Of a stretch of 64,000 nt of DNA, positions 24,831 to 33,879 are shown piece after piece. The notes beneath the pieces were generated by a model, which did not search any database, was not told the origin of the DNA, and was given only the letters and a program-made list of their open reading frames with translations. The stretch comes from Ignavibacteria bacterium (GTDB lineage: Bacteria; Bacteroidota; Ignavibacteria; Tepidaquicellales; Tepidaquicellaceae). How positions within the stretch are numbered: the stretch's first letter is position 1; each line of letters begins with the position of its first letter. The stretch covers positions 406,501-470,500 of the forward strand of contig JADJAH010000001.1 in assembly GCA_016704345.1 (NCBI GenBank), given 5' to 3'. The position numbers were made by a program, and so were the translations under genes.

Positions 24831-25646
24831 TTGGAAAATACAGATCAAAATATACCCGGTCCTCTTGAAGGCGAAGGACAAAAGCAGGCTCACCAAGGCG
24901 TATACAGAGCCCGTCTCAATGAATTTGAGGGACCGCTAGATATACTCCTTCACTTCGTTAAAGTTGAAGAGCTTGATATTTACAATATTCCGATATCCCG
25001 CATCACAAAGGATTTCCTCGACTACATAAATTTCATGCAAGCGCTTGATATTGAACTTGCCGGTGAATTTCTTGTAATGGCGTCAGAATTGATGAAGATA
25101 AAAGCGCGAATGATGATTCCGAGAGTTGATGAAGAAGGCAACATTATTGAAGAAGATCCGCGTCTTACACTTGTAAGAAAGTTGTTTGAGTACAAGAGAT
25201 TTAAGGATGCCTCCGAAGAGGTTGCAGAAATTGAGGCAGAACAACGCAGGCGATCATTCCGCAGAAATTTTGAGAACGACGAAAAGGAATTTGAAGAAGG
25301 TGTTGAGATAGATCTGAGTCTTCGCAATGTTACAATATTTAATCTTATCAAGGCATACAAGAGAGTTATATCAAGTATCAGAAAAGAAGTCATCCACCCT
25401 ATTGAGCTTCTTGATTTCTCGCCGGAAAATCAGCGGGAGTTTCTTTCGGAAAGGCTATCAATGGATGAAGAGATCGAATTCAATGAATTGATATCGAATA
25501 TAGATGAGAAGCTCAGGATCATATGCATATTCCTTGCAATACTTCAGCTTGCCCTTGATGGACATGTGGAAGTAAGAATTCTCGACGGTAATATGTCCAG
25601 GTTTGCAATCAGGAAGAAGGAGATCATACCGCTTGATCAGCAGTGA
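24831..25646 (+). CDS. scpA: Segregation and condensation protein A
   Basis: A 271-residue ScpA kleisin. The N-terminal motif FEGPLDILLHFVKVEELDIYNIPISRIT binds the SMC neck, and LVMASELMKIKARMMIP follows. A winged-helix C-terminal region ends near LDGHVEVRILDG. The start is TTG at 24831; an ATG eight bases upstream is in another frame and stops quickly. A ~20-residue leader (MENTDQNIPGPLEGEGQK) precedes the core. It works with ScpB and SMC in chromosome condensation and segregation. scpB follows with a 14-base overlap. Confidence 0.93.
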   Translation: MENTDQNIPGPLEGEGQKQAHQGVYRARLNEFEGPLDILLHFVKVEELDIYNIPISRITKDFLDYINFMQALDIELAGEFLVMASELMKIKARMMIPRVDEEGNIIEEDPRLTLVRKLFEYKRFKDASEEVAEIEAEQRRRSFRRNFENDEKEFEEGVEIDLSLRNVTIFNLIKAYKRVISSIRKEVIHPIELLDFSPENQREFLSERLSMDEEIEFNELISNIDEKLRIICIFLAILQLALDGHVEVRILDGNMSRFAIRKKEIIPLDQQ

Positions 25647-26448
25647 GCTAAAAGCAATAGTAGAGTCAATAGTTTTTGCATCTGAGGAGGAAATCACTTC
25701 AAAGCAGATCAAAGATATTGTAGATACGTCCGGTCTCAGGATCACAGTTTCAGAAATTGAAGAAACTGTTAAAGTGCTGAACGAGGAGTATAAGACAGAA
25801 GGCCGGGCATTCGAGATCATGTATATTGCCGGAGGATTTTCATTTGCCACTAGAAAAGACTTCAGCAGATTTGTAGGGAAATTATACGAGGAGAAACAAA
25901 AGAAAAAGCTGTCCCAATCTGCCATAGAAACTCTTTCAATAATTGCCTACAAACAACCGATCACAAGAAACGAGATTGAGTTTGTACGGGGAGTCAATGT
26001 TGACTATATTGTTAACTCACTCCTTGAGCGCGATCTCATCACAATTCACGGCAGGGCTGATTCACCGGGGAGGCCAATTCTTTACGGAACAACAAAGACT
26101 TTTCTCAAAGTGCTTGGTCTTAATTCGCTCGAGGATCTTCCGAAATTGAAAGAGATCAATGAGATACTTAAGAATGAAGAGATCGAAGGCATCACTGAAG
26201 CTGATATTGAATTGTTCAATTCTGTAAGCTCTGCCGGTCAGGAACAACCTTCTGACGATTCTACACAGCTCACATTGATCACAAATGAGACTGAACCTGT
26301 AACTGAAAATACAGAAGAGTTGAATGATGAGGATGATAACTCTGGAATTGATGCAGTAGAGGATTTGGACGATGAAGATGTTGATGTTGTTGATGAAGAT
26401 GTTGATGAAGATGTTGATGATGATGTTGATGAAGATGTTGATGTGTGA
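25633..26448 (+). CDS. scpB: Segregation and condensation protein B with acidic repeat tail
   Basis: ScpB core at about residues 1-190: KAIVESIVFASEEEIT, LSQSAIETLSIIAYKQPITRNEIEFVRGVNVDYIV, GRADSPGRPILYGTTKTFLKVLGL. The TTG at 25633 is preferred over an earlier TTG (25603) because GGAG lies ten bases before it. After the core comes an acidic tail of DVDE repeats. The frame stops at 26446-26448 after a GTGT interruption of the 12-base repeat. The next frame continues with the same DVDE text and a further ~100 acidic residues to a stop at 26798-26800. Either the tail is truncated or a frameshift restores a ~390-residue protein. Confidence 0.9.
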   Translation: MISSELKAIVESIVFASEEEITSKQIKDIVDTSGLRITVSEIEETVKVLNEEYKTEGRAFEIMYIAGGFSFATRKDFSRFVGKLYEEKQKKKLSQSAIETLSIIAYKQPITRNEIEFVRGVNVDYIVNSLLERDLITIHGRADSPGRPILYGTTKTFLKVLGLNSLEDLPKLKEINEILKNEEIEGITEADIELFNSVSSAGQEQPSDDSTQLTLITNETEPVTENTEELNDEDDNSGIDAVEDLDDEDVDVVDEDVDEDVDDDVDEDVDV

Positions 26449-26509
26449 AGATGTTGATGAAGATGTTGATGAAGATGTTGATGAAGATGTTGATGAAGTT
26501 GATGATGAA
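26371..26509 (+). repeat. 12-bp minisatellite GATGAAGATGTT in the scpB tail
   Basis: Ten or so copies of GATGAAGATGTT (Asp-Glu-Asp-Val) run in series. A 4-base GTGT near 26442-26446 breaks both the repeat and the frame. Confidence 0.8.
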
Positions 26510-26720
26510 AAGAGTCATAAACTTAATGACGGCAAGACAGGAGAAGACATTACTGATGTTGCCATTACCGACATTTCTTTTTCCGAATACACTAAATCCC
26601 AAGAAGTTAATATAATTACTGAACCGATATCAGATGAGATTTCTAATGATGAGCAACAGACAGATACAGAAACTAACAATCACAAAGATCCGGACAATGT
26701 CCAAACAAAATTGACAGACT

Positions 26721-28853
26721 ATGAAGAAGGAAATCCCGAAGAAGAAGGAAACAGGAACGACGAAGGAATCTCGCGGCACGAGCAGGACGACAAGGAGTAG
26801 CGGATCTTCCGGACCAAGAAGTTCAGCAAGAAGTTCAACCAGGAACAAAATATCTCCATGGAAAAAAGACTCCGCCGAAAGCAGCGGCTCTGACAGAAGA
26901 AGTTCAGGACCAAAGAGAGAATATTCCGGAAGTAAAAGTTACGGCGATAAGAAGCGAACACCTTGGAAGAAAGACTCCGCCGAGGGCAGCGGCTCTGACA
27001 GAAGAAGTTCAGGACCAAAGAGAGAATATTCAGGAAGTAAAAGTTACGGCGATAAGAAGCGAACACCTTGGAAGAAAGATTCCGCCGAAGGCAGCGGCTC
27101 TGACAGAAGAAGTTTCGGACCTAAGAGAGAATATTCCGGAAGCAAGAGTTACGGCGATAAGAAAAGAACGCCTTGGAAAAAAGACTCCGCCGAAGGCAGC
27201 GGCTCTGACAGAACAAAAAGTTTCGGACCTAAGAGAGAATATTCCGGAAGCAAAAGTTACGGCGATAAGAAAAGAACTCCCTGGAAAAAAGATTCCGCAG
27301 AAGGCAGCGGCTCTGACAGAAGAAGTTCAGGACCTAAGAGAGAATATTCCGGAAGCAAGAGTTACGGCGATAAGAAGAGAACACCATGGAAGAAAGATTC
27401 CGCAGAAGGCAGCGGCTCTGACAGAAGAAGTTCAGGACCGAAGAGAGAATATTCCGGAAGCAAAAGTTACGGCGATAAGAAGAGAACACCATGGAAGAAA
27501 GATTCCGCAGAAGGCAGCGGCTCTGACAGAAGAAGTTCAGGACCAAAGAGAGAATATTCCGGAAGCAAGAGTTACGGCGATAAGAAAAGAACACCCTGGA
27601 AAAAAGATTCCGCAGAAGGCAGCGGCTCTGACAGAAGAAGTTCAGGACCAAAGAGAGAATATTCCGGAAGCAAAAGCTACGGCGATAAGAAAAGAACTCC
27701 CTGGAAAAAAGATTCCGCCGAAGGCAGCGGCTTTGACAGAAGAAGTTCAGGACCGAAGAGAGAATTTTCCGGCAGCAAAAGTTATAGTGACAAGAAGCGA
27801 ACGCCTTGGAAAAAGGAATCTGCTGAAGGTCGCGGCTCTGACAGAAGAAAAAGTTTCGGACCTAAGAGAGAATATTCAGAGAGCAACAGGAGTAATGATA
27901 AACGTCAGCCGCAACCCGAAAAAATCATTGACCAAGTCATCGTCTATGAAAGAAGACGGAGTTTGGCGGCAAGACCTGACTTTGCAATTAGAAGCAGCGC
28001 ATATACAAAGAAAGACGAAGGCAGCAGAAGAGTCACTCCGGAAAAAAAATATCCGACCGAGAGAAAGTCTGCGGGGAAAAAGACTTCCGACAGTGCTGTT
28101 TCAGAATACGTTCCTTCCGGGAAAGAAGGCATAAGACTCAATAAATATCTGGCATCTTGCGGAGTTGCATCCCGCAGGAAAGTTGAAGAATTAATTCTCG
28201 AAGGAAGAGTCACGGTCAACGGGGATACAGTGACTACGCTTGGCGAAAAAGTAGAGCCCGAGAAAGACAAGATCGCAGTTGACGGAGAGACAATCAGACA
28301 CAGCACGAAAAAAGTTTACATACTTCTTAATAAACCGAAAGGAATAATAACTTCCGTTTCGGACGAAAAAAACAGGACAACCGTAATAGATCTTGTAAAA
28401 GAAAACGAGAGAATATTCCCTGTCGGCAGACTTGATTACGACACAAGCGGTTTGCTGCTTCTCACAAATGACGGCGAGCTGGCAAACAGATTGATGCATC
28501 CTTCATGGGAAATGAAGAAAACTTATCTCGTTACTTTATCAAGGCCACTTGAAGAAAAGCACCGGCTTAAGATAACCGACGGAGTTTATGTAGAAGGAAG
28601 AAGAACTGCTGAATGTACAATCCGATTTCCAAGAAGAAATGATTACGAAAATCTGCTCATTACTTTGCATGAAGGAAGAAACAGACAAGTGAGAAAGATG
28701 TTCGAGCAATACGGTTACTTTGTGAGAGAGCTTGAGAGGACGGAATATGCGGGACTCAAATGCGGCGATCTGAAGAAGGGTGATTGGAGAAAGTTGAGCG
28801 CCGATGAAGTCAAATTGTTGTACAAGCACTCCGGACTTGAGCAAGCAAAATGA
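26721..28853 (+). CDS. rluB: 23S rRNA pseudouridine synthase, RluB-type, with long basic repeat domain
   Basis: A 710-residue protein. The C-terminal ~240 residues are the enzyme. The S4 domain is GIRLNKYLASCGVASRRKVEELI; the catalytic domain has LLNKPKGIITSV, PVGRLDYDTSGLLLLTNDGELANRLMHP (catalytic Asp in GRLDYDTSG) and HEGRNRQVRKMFE. In RsuA/RluB/E/F enzymes this isomerises uridine in rRNA. The N-terminal ~450 residues are low-complexity, rich in K, R, S, G, D, with ten 35-residue repeats. Such tails are common on RluB in Bacteroidota/Chlorobi, but this one is long. It overlaps the extended scpB tail by 80 bases. Confidence 0.93.
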   Translation: MKKEIPKKKETGTTKESRGTSRTTRSSGSSGPRSSARSSTRNKISPWKKDSAESSGSDRRSSGPKREYSGSKSYGDKKRTPWKKDSAEGSGSDRRSSGPKREYSGSKSYGDKKRTPWKKDSAEGSGSDRRSFGPKREYSGSKSYGDKKRTPWKKDSAEGSGSDRTKSFGPKREYSGSKSYGDKKRTPWKKDSAEGSGSDRRSSGPKREYSGSKSYGDKKRTPWKKDSAEGSGSDRRSSGPKREYSGSKSYGDKKRTPWKKDSAEGSGSDRRSSGPKREYSGSKSYGDKKRTPWKKDSAEGSGSDRRSSGPKREYSGSKSYGDKKRTPWKKDSAEGSGFDRRSSGPKREFSGSKSYSDKKRTPWKKESAEGRGSDRRKSFGPKREYSESNRSNDKRQPQPEKIIDQVIVYERRRSLAARPDFAIRSSAYTKKDEGSRRVTPEKKYPTERKSAGKKTSDSAVSEYVPSGKEGIRLNKYLASCGVASRRKVEELILEGRVTVNGDTVTTLGEKVEPEKDKIAVDGETIRHSTKKVYILLNKPKGIITSVSDEKNRTTVIDLVKENERIFPVGRLDYDTSGLLLLTNDGELANRLMHPSWEMKKTYLVTLSRPLEEKHRLKITDGVYVEGRRTAECTIRFPRRNDYENLLITLHEGRNRQVRKMFEQYGYFVRELERTEYAGLKCGDLKKGDWRKLSADEVKLLYKHSGLEQAK
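26865..27912 (+). repeat. 105-bp tandem repeat array inside rluB
   Basis: Nine near-perfect units and one degenerate unit of 35 codons. The unit has KDSAEGSGSDRRSSGPKREY followed by SGSKSYGDKKRTPWK. Unit 4 has one extra codon, and unit 10 decays after KREYSES. Differences between units are mostly single third-position changes, which suggests recent expansion or homogenisation. Confidence 0.92.
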
Positions 28854-28904
28854 ATTCAATTACAATAAAATCAAAATCAATATAAAGAAAGGAAAGACCC
28901 GGTT

Positions 28905-30470
28905 TTGTCTGAACAAAATGAATTAGTAAAAAGAAGATTTGAGGAACTGGATGAGATAAGAGCACGCGGCATTAATCCGTATCCTCACAGGTATGACGTG
29001 TCCTCAGATTCTGCCTCGATCATTAAAGAGTTCAGGGATCCGCAAACTGAAGAGGAAACAGAAAGCATGAAGCAGATCGTTGTTTCTGTAGCCGGCAGGA
29101 TCATGGCAATACGCAAAATGGGTAAGGCGACATTCTGCCACATAAAAGATTCCACGGGGAAATTACAAATTTATCTTAAGCGCGATGATGTAGGTGAAGA
29201 GGCTTATAGTGTTTTCAAACTACTTGATATCGGCGACATAATTGGCGTTAAGGGTTATGTGTTCCGAACCAAAACAGGTGAAGTATCAATTCATGCTCGG
29301 TCATTCGAACTGCTTTGCAAAACAGTTAAGCCTTTGCCGGTAGTTAAGGAAGAGATCACTGAGTCGGGTGAGAAGATCATTTATGATGCTTTCGCTGATG
29401 TGGAGCTGAGATACAGACAAAGATATATTGACCTCATTGTTAATGACAATGTAAAAGATGTCTTCATAAAGAGAACGAAGATCATTCAATCCATTAAGAG
29501 AACACTGGAGAATCAGAAATTCTTTGAAGTTGAGACTCCTACTCTGCAGTCCATTTACGGCGGAGCGAATGCAAAGCCTTTCATTACGCATCATAATGCC
29601 CTGGACATAGACCTGTATCTCAGAATTTCGAACGAACTTTATCTTAAACGCCTTGTGGTCGGAGGATTTGACAGAGTGTATGAATTTGTCCGGGACTTCC
29701 GCAACGAAGGCATTGACCGTACTCACAATCCGGAATTTACGCAGGTAGAATGGTATCAGGCTTACGGTGATTATTTTGACAGCATGAATATGTTCGAGGA
29801 AGTCGTGGAACAGGCTTGCATTGCAGTGAACGGTAAACCGGAAGCAACATACGGTAGAACTGTCCTGAACTTCAGCCGTCCATGGAAAAGAATAAGGATG
29901 ACAGATGCTATCAAGAGCAAGACAGGACTTGATGTGATGAATATTGACAAAGCAGGTTTGATCGATTTCATGAAGACAAACAAGTATGAATTCGATCCGA
30001 AGATTGCTCACAGCAAAGGACTTCTGATTGCAAATCTTTTTGAAGTTGCCTGCGAAGAAGATCTTGTTCAGCCGACATTCATTTATGACTTCCCTATCGA
30101 TACGACGCCGCTTTGTAAACCTCTTCGCGAGTACACAATGTCTCAGCTTGAAGAGATGAAGAATGATCCTGAACAGGTGATTTATGCCGAGAGGTTCGAG
30201 CCTTATGCAAACAACTGGGAGCTGGGAAATTCATACACAGAGCTAAACGATCCCGTGTTGCAGAGAAGACTTCTTGAAGAGCAGGTAGAAAGAGGCAGAG
30301 GAGGCGAAGAAGAGACTCATCCTCTTGATGAGGATTTCATAAACGCAATAGAAGTCGGGATGCCGCCTACAACAGGTGTTGGGCTCGGCGTTGACCGGCT
30401 TGTAATGTTGTTAACTGATTCGCAATCAATAAGGGATGTAATTTTCTTCCCGTTAATGAGACCGCAATGA
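28905..30470 (+). CDS. lysS: Lysine--tRNA ligase, class II
   Basis: A 521-residue LysRS. It has an N-terminal OB-fold (VSVAGRIMAIRKMGKATFCHIKD) that binds the anticodon, and class II motifs: motif 1 around FFEVETPTLQ, motif 2 FRNEGIDRTHNPEFTQVEWYQAY, and motif 3 GVGLGVDRLVMLLT. It charges tRNA-Lys. The start is TTG (28905) with GGAAAG upstream. Small departures from the usual text, for example SNELYLKRL and EFVRDFRNEG, are conservative. It follows rluB by 51 bases. Confidence 0.95.
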   Translation: MSEQNELVKRRFEELDEIRARGINPYPHRYDVSSDSASIIKEFRDPQTEEETESMKQIVVSVAGRIMAIRKMGKATFCHIKDSTGKLQIYLKRDDVGEEAYSVFKLLDIGDIIGVKGYVFRTKTGEVSIHARSFELLCKTVKPLPVVKEEITESGEKIIYDAFADVELRYRQRYIDLIVNDNVKDVFIKRTKIIQSIKRTLENQKFFEVETPTLQSIYGGANAKPFITHHNALDIDLYLRISNELYLKRLVVGGFDRVYEFVRDFRNEGIDRTHNPEFTQVEWYQAYGDYFDSMNMFEEVVEQACIAVNGKPEATYGRTVLNFSRPWKRIRMTDAIKSKTGLDVMNIDKAGLIDFMKTNKYEFDPKIAHSKGLLIANLFEVACEEDLVQPTFIYDFPIDTTPLCKPLREYTMSQLEEMKNDPEQVIYAERFEPYANNWELGNSYTELNDPVLQRRLLEEQVERGRGGEEETHPLDEDFINAIEVGMPPTTGVGLGVDRLVMLLTDSQSIRDVIFFPLMRPQ

Positions 30471-30513
30471 TTTCCACTGATTAATACATAATTTCTAAAT
30501 CGTACAAAAAATC

Positions 30514-31869
30514 ATGAATTACTACAACAGCATAATTGAACTGATCGGGAAGACACCATTGGTGAAGCTCAATGCATTGACCAAAGGAATGAAAGCAACT
30601 GTTTTTGCTAAGCTTGAATCAAGGAATCCCGGCGGAAGTGTGAAAGACAGAATTGGACTCTCAATGATAGAGGCTGCCGAAAAAGAAGGAAAGCTGAAAC
30701 CGGGCGGGACCATCATAGAAGCTACAAGCGGCAATACCGGAATTGGTTTAGCGTTGGTTGCATCGCTGAGAGGTTACAAGTCGCTTTTTGTAATGACTGA
30801 AAAAGCATCTAAGGAAAAAGGCGATCTCATAAGAGCGCTTGGAGCTGAAGTTGTGATTCAACCGATGACCGCAAAGCCGGATGAACCCGAGCATTATGTT
30901 AACACTGCAATCAGGCTCGCAAATGAAATCGAGAATTCATACTTCGCGTATCAATATGAGAACGAAAGCAATCCAATGGCTCATTACTATTCTACCGGTC
31001 CGGAGATCTGGCAAGATACCGACGGGAAAGTGACTCACTTTGTAGCCGGAATTGGTACAGGCGGTACAATAAGCGGAACAGCAAAGTATTTGAAGGAAAT
31101 GAATAAGAATATTCAGATTATCGGAGCAGATCCGTACGGTTCAATTTTCAAAACATTCAAGGAAACCGGTGCATCTCCCGAACCTATTCCATATCTGATT
31201 GAAGGAATCGGACAGGATGTTATTCCTAAGAATGTATGGCTCGAATATATTGATGACATTGTAAATGTAACCGACAGAGACTCGGTAGAAATGTGCAAGA
31301 GACTTACCAAAGAGGAAGGCATATTTTGCGGGGGATCAACAGGCACAATTGTACAGGTTGCACTTGAATACGCAAGCAAACTCGATGAGAACGGAATAGT
31401 TGTATTCATAGTGTGCGACACGGGTGAAAGATACTTGTCGAAGTATCATTCAGATCAATGGCTCAGAGACAAGAGATTGATCTCGCCCAAAACTGCAACT
31501 GTGGGACAGGTCTTCCTCACAAGGAAAGCCGATGTTCCTGAACTTGTTTCTGTTACCGGCTCCGCAAAAGTTTTTGAAGCGCTTGAACTTATGGATCAGT
31601 ACAATCTCTCAACTATGCCGGTCATCGAAGGAAAAGAATGCATAGGTTCCATTAAGGAAGCCAGCATTCTGGAAAAGGTGATGAACGACAGAACTGTTTC
31701 AGGAAGAAATGTCAGAGATATTATGGATGAAAAGCTTCGAATGCTTGATTTCAATTCTGCATTTCCTGATGCACTGGAGATCCTTCACAAAGATAATGCA
31801 GTTCTTGTTTCGCAACACGGAACGATCAAAGGGATTTTGACGAGATATGATGTTCTCGACCTTGCTTAA
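30514..31869 (+). CDS. Cystathionine beta-synthase with C-terminal CBS pair
   Basis: A 451-residue PLP enzyme. Lys44 in NPGGSVKDR binds PLP; SGNTGIGLAL binds substrate; GTGGTISGTAKYLK holds the cofactor phosphate. Residues ~330-451 form a Bateman (CBS) pair that often binds adenosyl ligands. It joins serine and homocysteine to cystathionine. The next gene, a cystathionine gamma-lyase-type enzyme 24 bases on, completes reverse transsulfuration to cysteine. A cysteine synthase role cannot be excluded from sequence alone, but the CBS pair and the neighbour favour cystathionine beta-synthase. Confidence 0.9.
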   Translation: MNYYNSIIELIGKTPLVKLNALTKGMKATVFAKLESRNPGGSVKDRIGLSMIEAAEKEGKLKPGGTIIEATSGNTGIGLALVASLRGYKSLFVMTEKASKEKGDLIRALGAEVVIQPMTAKPDEPEHYVNTAIRLANEIENSYFAYQYENESNPMAHYYSTGPEIWQDTDGKVTHFVAGIGTGGTISGTAKYLKEMNKNIQIIGADPYGSIFKTFKETGASPEPIPYLIEGIGQDVIPKNVWLEYIDDIVNVTDRDSVEMCKRLTKEEGIFCGGSTGTIVQVALEYASKLDENGIVVFIVCDTGERYLSKYHSDQWLRDKRLISPKTATVGQVFLTRKADVPELVSVTGSAKVFEALELMDQYNLSTMPVIEGKECIGSIKEASILEKVMNDRTVSGRNVRDIMDEKLRMLDFNSAFPDALEILHKDNAVLVSQHGTIKGILTRYDVLDLA

Positions 31870-31892
31870 CTAATCTGATAAATTATAACACA

Positions 31893-33032
31893 ATGAAATT
31901 CTCAACAAAGCAAATACATGCAGGACAACACCCTGAAGCGACCACAGGTGCTGTGATCACACCGATCTTTCAAACATCAACATATTCAAACGCAAAGCTT
32001 GGCGATTCAAAGGGCTTCGATTACGGAAGGACAATTAATCCGACTAGGATCACACTCGAAAAAAATCTTGCCGCACTCGAGAATGGCTCACATGGTTTTT
32101 GTTTCTCATCCGGCATGGCGGCAATTCAGGCAATCATATCTATGTTCAATCCGGGAGATCATGTTATTTGTACGAACAATGTTTACGGCGGAACATACAG
32201 ACTCTTCGAACAAGTCATTAAGAATTACGGCATAGAGTTTTCTTATGTTGATACATCAGACAGCAAACTCATTCGCGAAGCTGTCAAAGACAATACCAAA
32301 TTCATTTATGTAGAGACTCCGACAAATCCGATGCTGAACATCACTGATCTTGCGGAATTGAAAAAGATTGCTTCGGAAAAAGGAATCATTACTTGTGTTG
32401 ATAATACTTTCATGAGCCCTTATTTCCAGAACCCGCTTGATTTCGGAATGGATATTGTTGTTCACAGCTCAACAAAATACATAAACGGTCACAGTGACGT
32501 TATCGGCGGATGCGTAATCACGTCAAATGATGAAATTGCAGAGAAGATCAAGTTTCTACAGAACTCAATCGGCGCTGTTCCGTCGCCGTTCGATTGCTGG
32601 CTCGTACTTCGCTCAACCAAAACACTTGCGCAAAGAATGAGAGCGCATAATGAAAATGCAGTTGCCCTCAGCGACATGTTATCAAATGATAGCAGAGTTG
32701 GCAAAGTTTTTTATCCCGGACTTAAAAGTCATCCTCAATACGAAACAGCAGTTTCTCAGATGCGTGGATTTGGTGGGATCATTTCAATTGAACTTGGATC
32801 ATACGATGCTGCAGTTAAGTTTTGCAACGGACTGAGAATATTTCAGATCGCTGAATCCCTCGGCGGTGTTGAGTCACTTGTATGCCATCCGGTTTCAATG
32901 ACGCACGCAAGTGTTCCAAAGCAGCTCAGAGAAGAATTCGGACTAACGGACGGGCTTGTAAGATTGTCAGTGGGTATTGAAGACTGTGAAGATCTGATGG
33001 ATGATATCAAGAATGCATTGTCAGCGATCTGA
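31893..33032 (+). CDS. Cystathionine gamma-lyase/gamma-synthase (PLP)
   Basis: A 379-residue Cys/Met-metabolism PLP enzyme. The PLP lysine is Lys195 in HSSTKYINGHSD; other conserved parts are YGRTINPTRITLEKNLAALE, SSGMAAIQAI, ETPTNPMLNITDL and a C-terminal SLGGVESLVCHP. In context with the upstream CBS gene it most likely cleaves cystathionine to cysteine (CTH). MetB-type synthase activity is the main alternative because the fold and motifs are shared. The start is ATG at 31893. Confidence 0.9.
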   Translation: MKFSTKQIHAGQHPEATTGAVITPIFQTSTYSNAKLGDSKGFDYGRTINPTRITLEKNLAALENGSHGFCFSSGMAAIQAIISMFNPGDHVICTNNVYGGTYRLFEQVIKNYGIEFSYVDTSDSKLIREAVKDNTKFIYVETPTNPMLNITDLAELKKIASEKGIITCVDNTFMSPYFQNPLDFGMDIVVHSSTKYINGHSDVIGGCVITSNDEIAEKIKFLQNSIGAVPSPFDCWLVLRSTKTLAQRMRAHNENAVALSDMLSNDSRVGKVFYPGLKSHPQYETAVSQMRGFGGIISIELGSYDAAVKFCNGLRIFQIAESLGGVESLVCHPVSMTHASVPKQLREEFGLTDGLVRLSVGIEDCEDLMDDIKNALSAI

Positions 33033-33039
33033 CATTTCG

Positions 33040-33879
33040 ATGAAGCATGCAATACTGTTCCTGCTGCTCATAGGATTTTCAACGAATTCGTATTCACAGC
33101 ACAAGTTCAAATCCACAACTCTATACCAACAGAAATCGGAATCAAACATAGACGTAAAAATATTCAGGGCTTTCAACAATATTGAAAGCCCTTTTCTTAA
33201 TTCAGTCGTCAGCATTACAAACCACTCGGTCGTTCCTGTCTCTGCATTTGTGCCAACCGGACTTTACATTTCTGCAAGAATTAATGAGAACCGTTACGAT
33301 GAAAACTCAGCAGTGCTTCTCGGGATTTCAGAAATTGTAAATGCGGGCGCAACGCAGGGGTTAAAGATGCTGGTGAAAAGAGACCGGCCTTTCCGCTCTC
33401 TGAATAATGTACAGCTTAGCGAAACCACTTCTGTATCCGGAACTTATTCATTTCCTTCCGGGCATAGCTCAAGCGCCTTTGTTATCGCAACCTTGCTGAC
33501 ACTAAGATATCCGGACGAACCTTTTCTAATTGCCGGTTCTTATCTTTACGCTACGGTCACTTCGCTTGGCAGAATTTATTGGGGAGTGCATTATCCTTCG
33601 GATGTACTTTGCGGGATGCTAATTGGAGCGGGCACTGCGGCGCTTGTCTATTCACTAAGAAGTGAGATACTTCCTGCAAAGGACAAGCTTTTTAATCAGA
33701 GTTCAAAACCGGATGAACGCGGAAAGTCGGCACAACTGCCGCTTGTGCTAGGTTCAGTCATCGCGGCGGATGTGTTGAACTCTCTCATTTTCCGGTCACA
33801 AATTCCGGTACTAAAAAATACATCGGTTGATTATTCGGCGGAAGGTTTTTACAGTCTGCGCTACAATGTGAAGTTCTAA
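33040..33879 (+). CDS. PAP2-family phosphatase, exported
   Basis: A 279-residue protein from ATG 33040, with signal peptide MKHAILFLLLIGFSTNSYS. The three PAP2 signature motifs are present: KMLVKRDRPFRS, PSGHSSSAF and the GRIYWGVHYPSDVLCG segment with catalytic His and Asp. Two hydrophobic segments surround them. PAP2 enzymes remove phosphate from lipid phosphates such as undecaprenyl pyrophosphate or phosphatidate; the substrate is unknown. The open frame starts 39 bases earlier inside the previous gene, but the signal peptide supports the ATG at 33040. Confidence 0.88.
   Translation: MKHAILFLLLIGFSTNSYSQHKFKSTTLYQQKSESNIDVKIFRAFNNIESPFLNSVVSITNHSVVPVSAFVPTGLYISARINENRYDENSAVLLGISEIVNAGATQGLKMLVKRDRPFRSLNNVQLSETTSVSGTYSFPSGHSSSAFVIATLLTLRYPDEPFLIAGSYLYATVTSLGRIYWGVHYPSDVLCGMLIGAGTAALVYSLRSEILPAKDKLFNQSSKPDERGKSAQLPLVLGSVIAADVLNSLIFRSQIPVLKNTSVDYSAEGFYSLRYNVKF

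Noticed and set aside
25458..25925. 155-codon minus-strand frame across scpA/scpB
   Set aside because: Shadow of two well-supported genes; no start context or recognisable protein.
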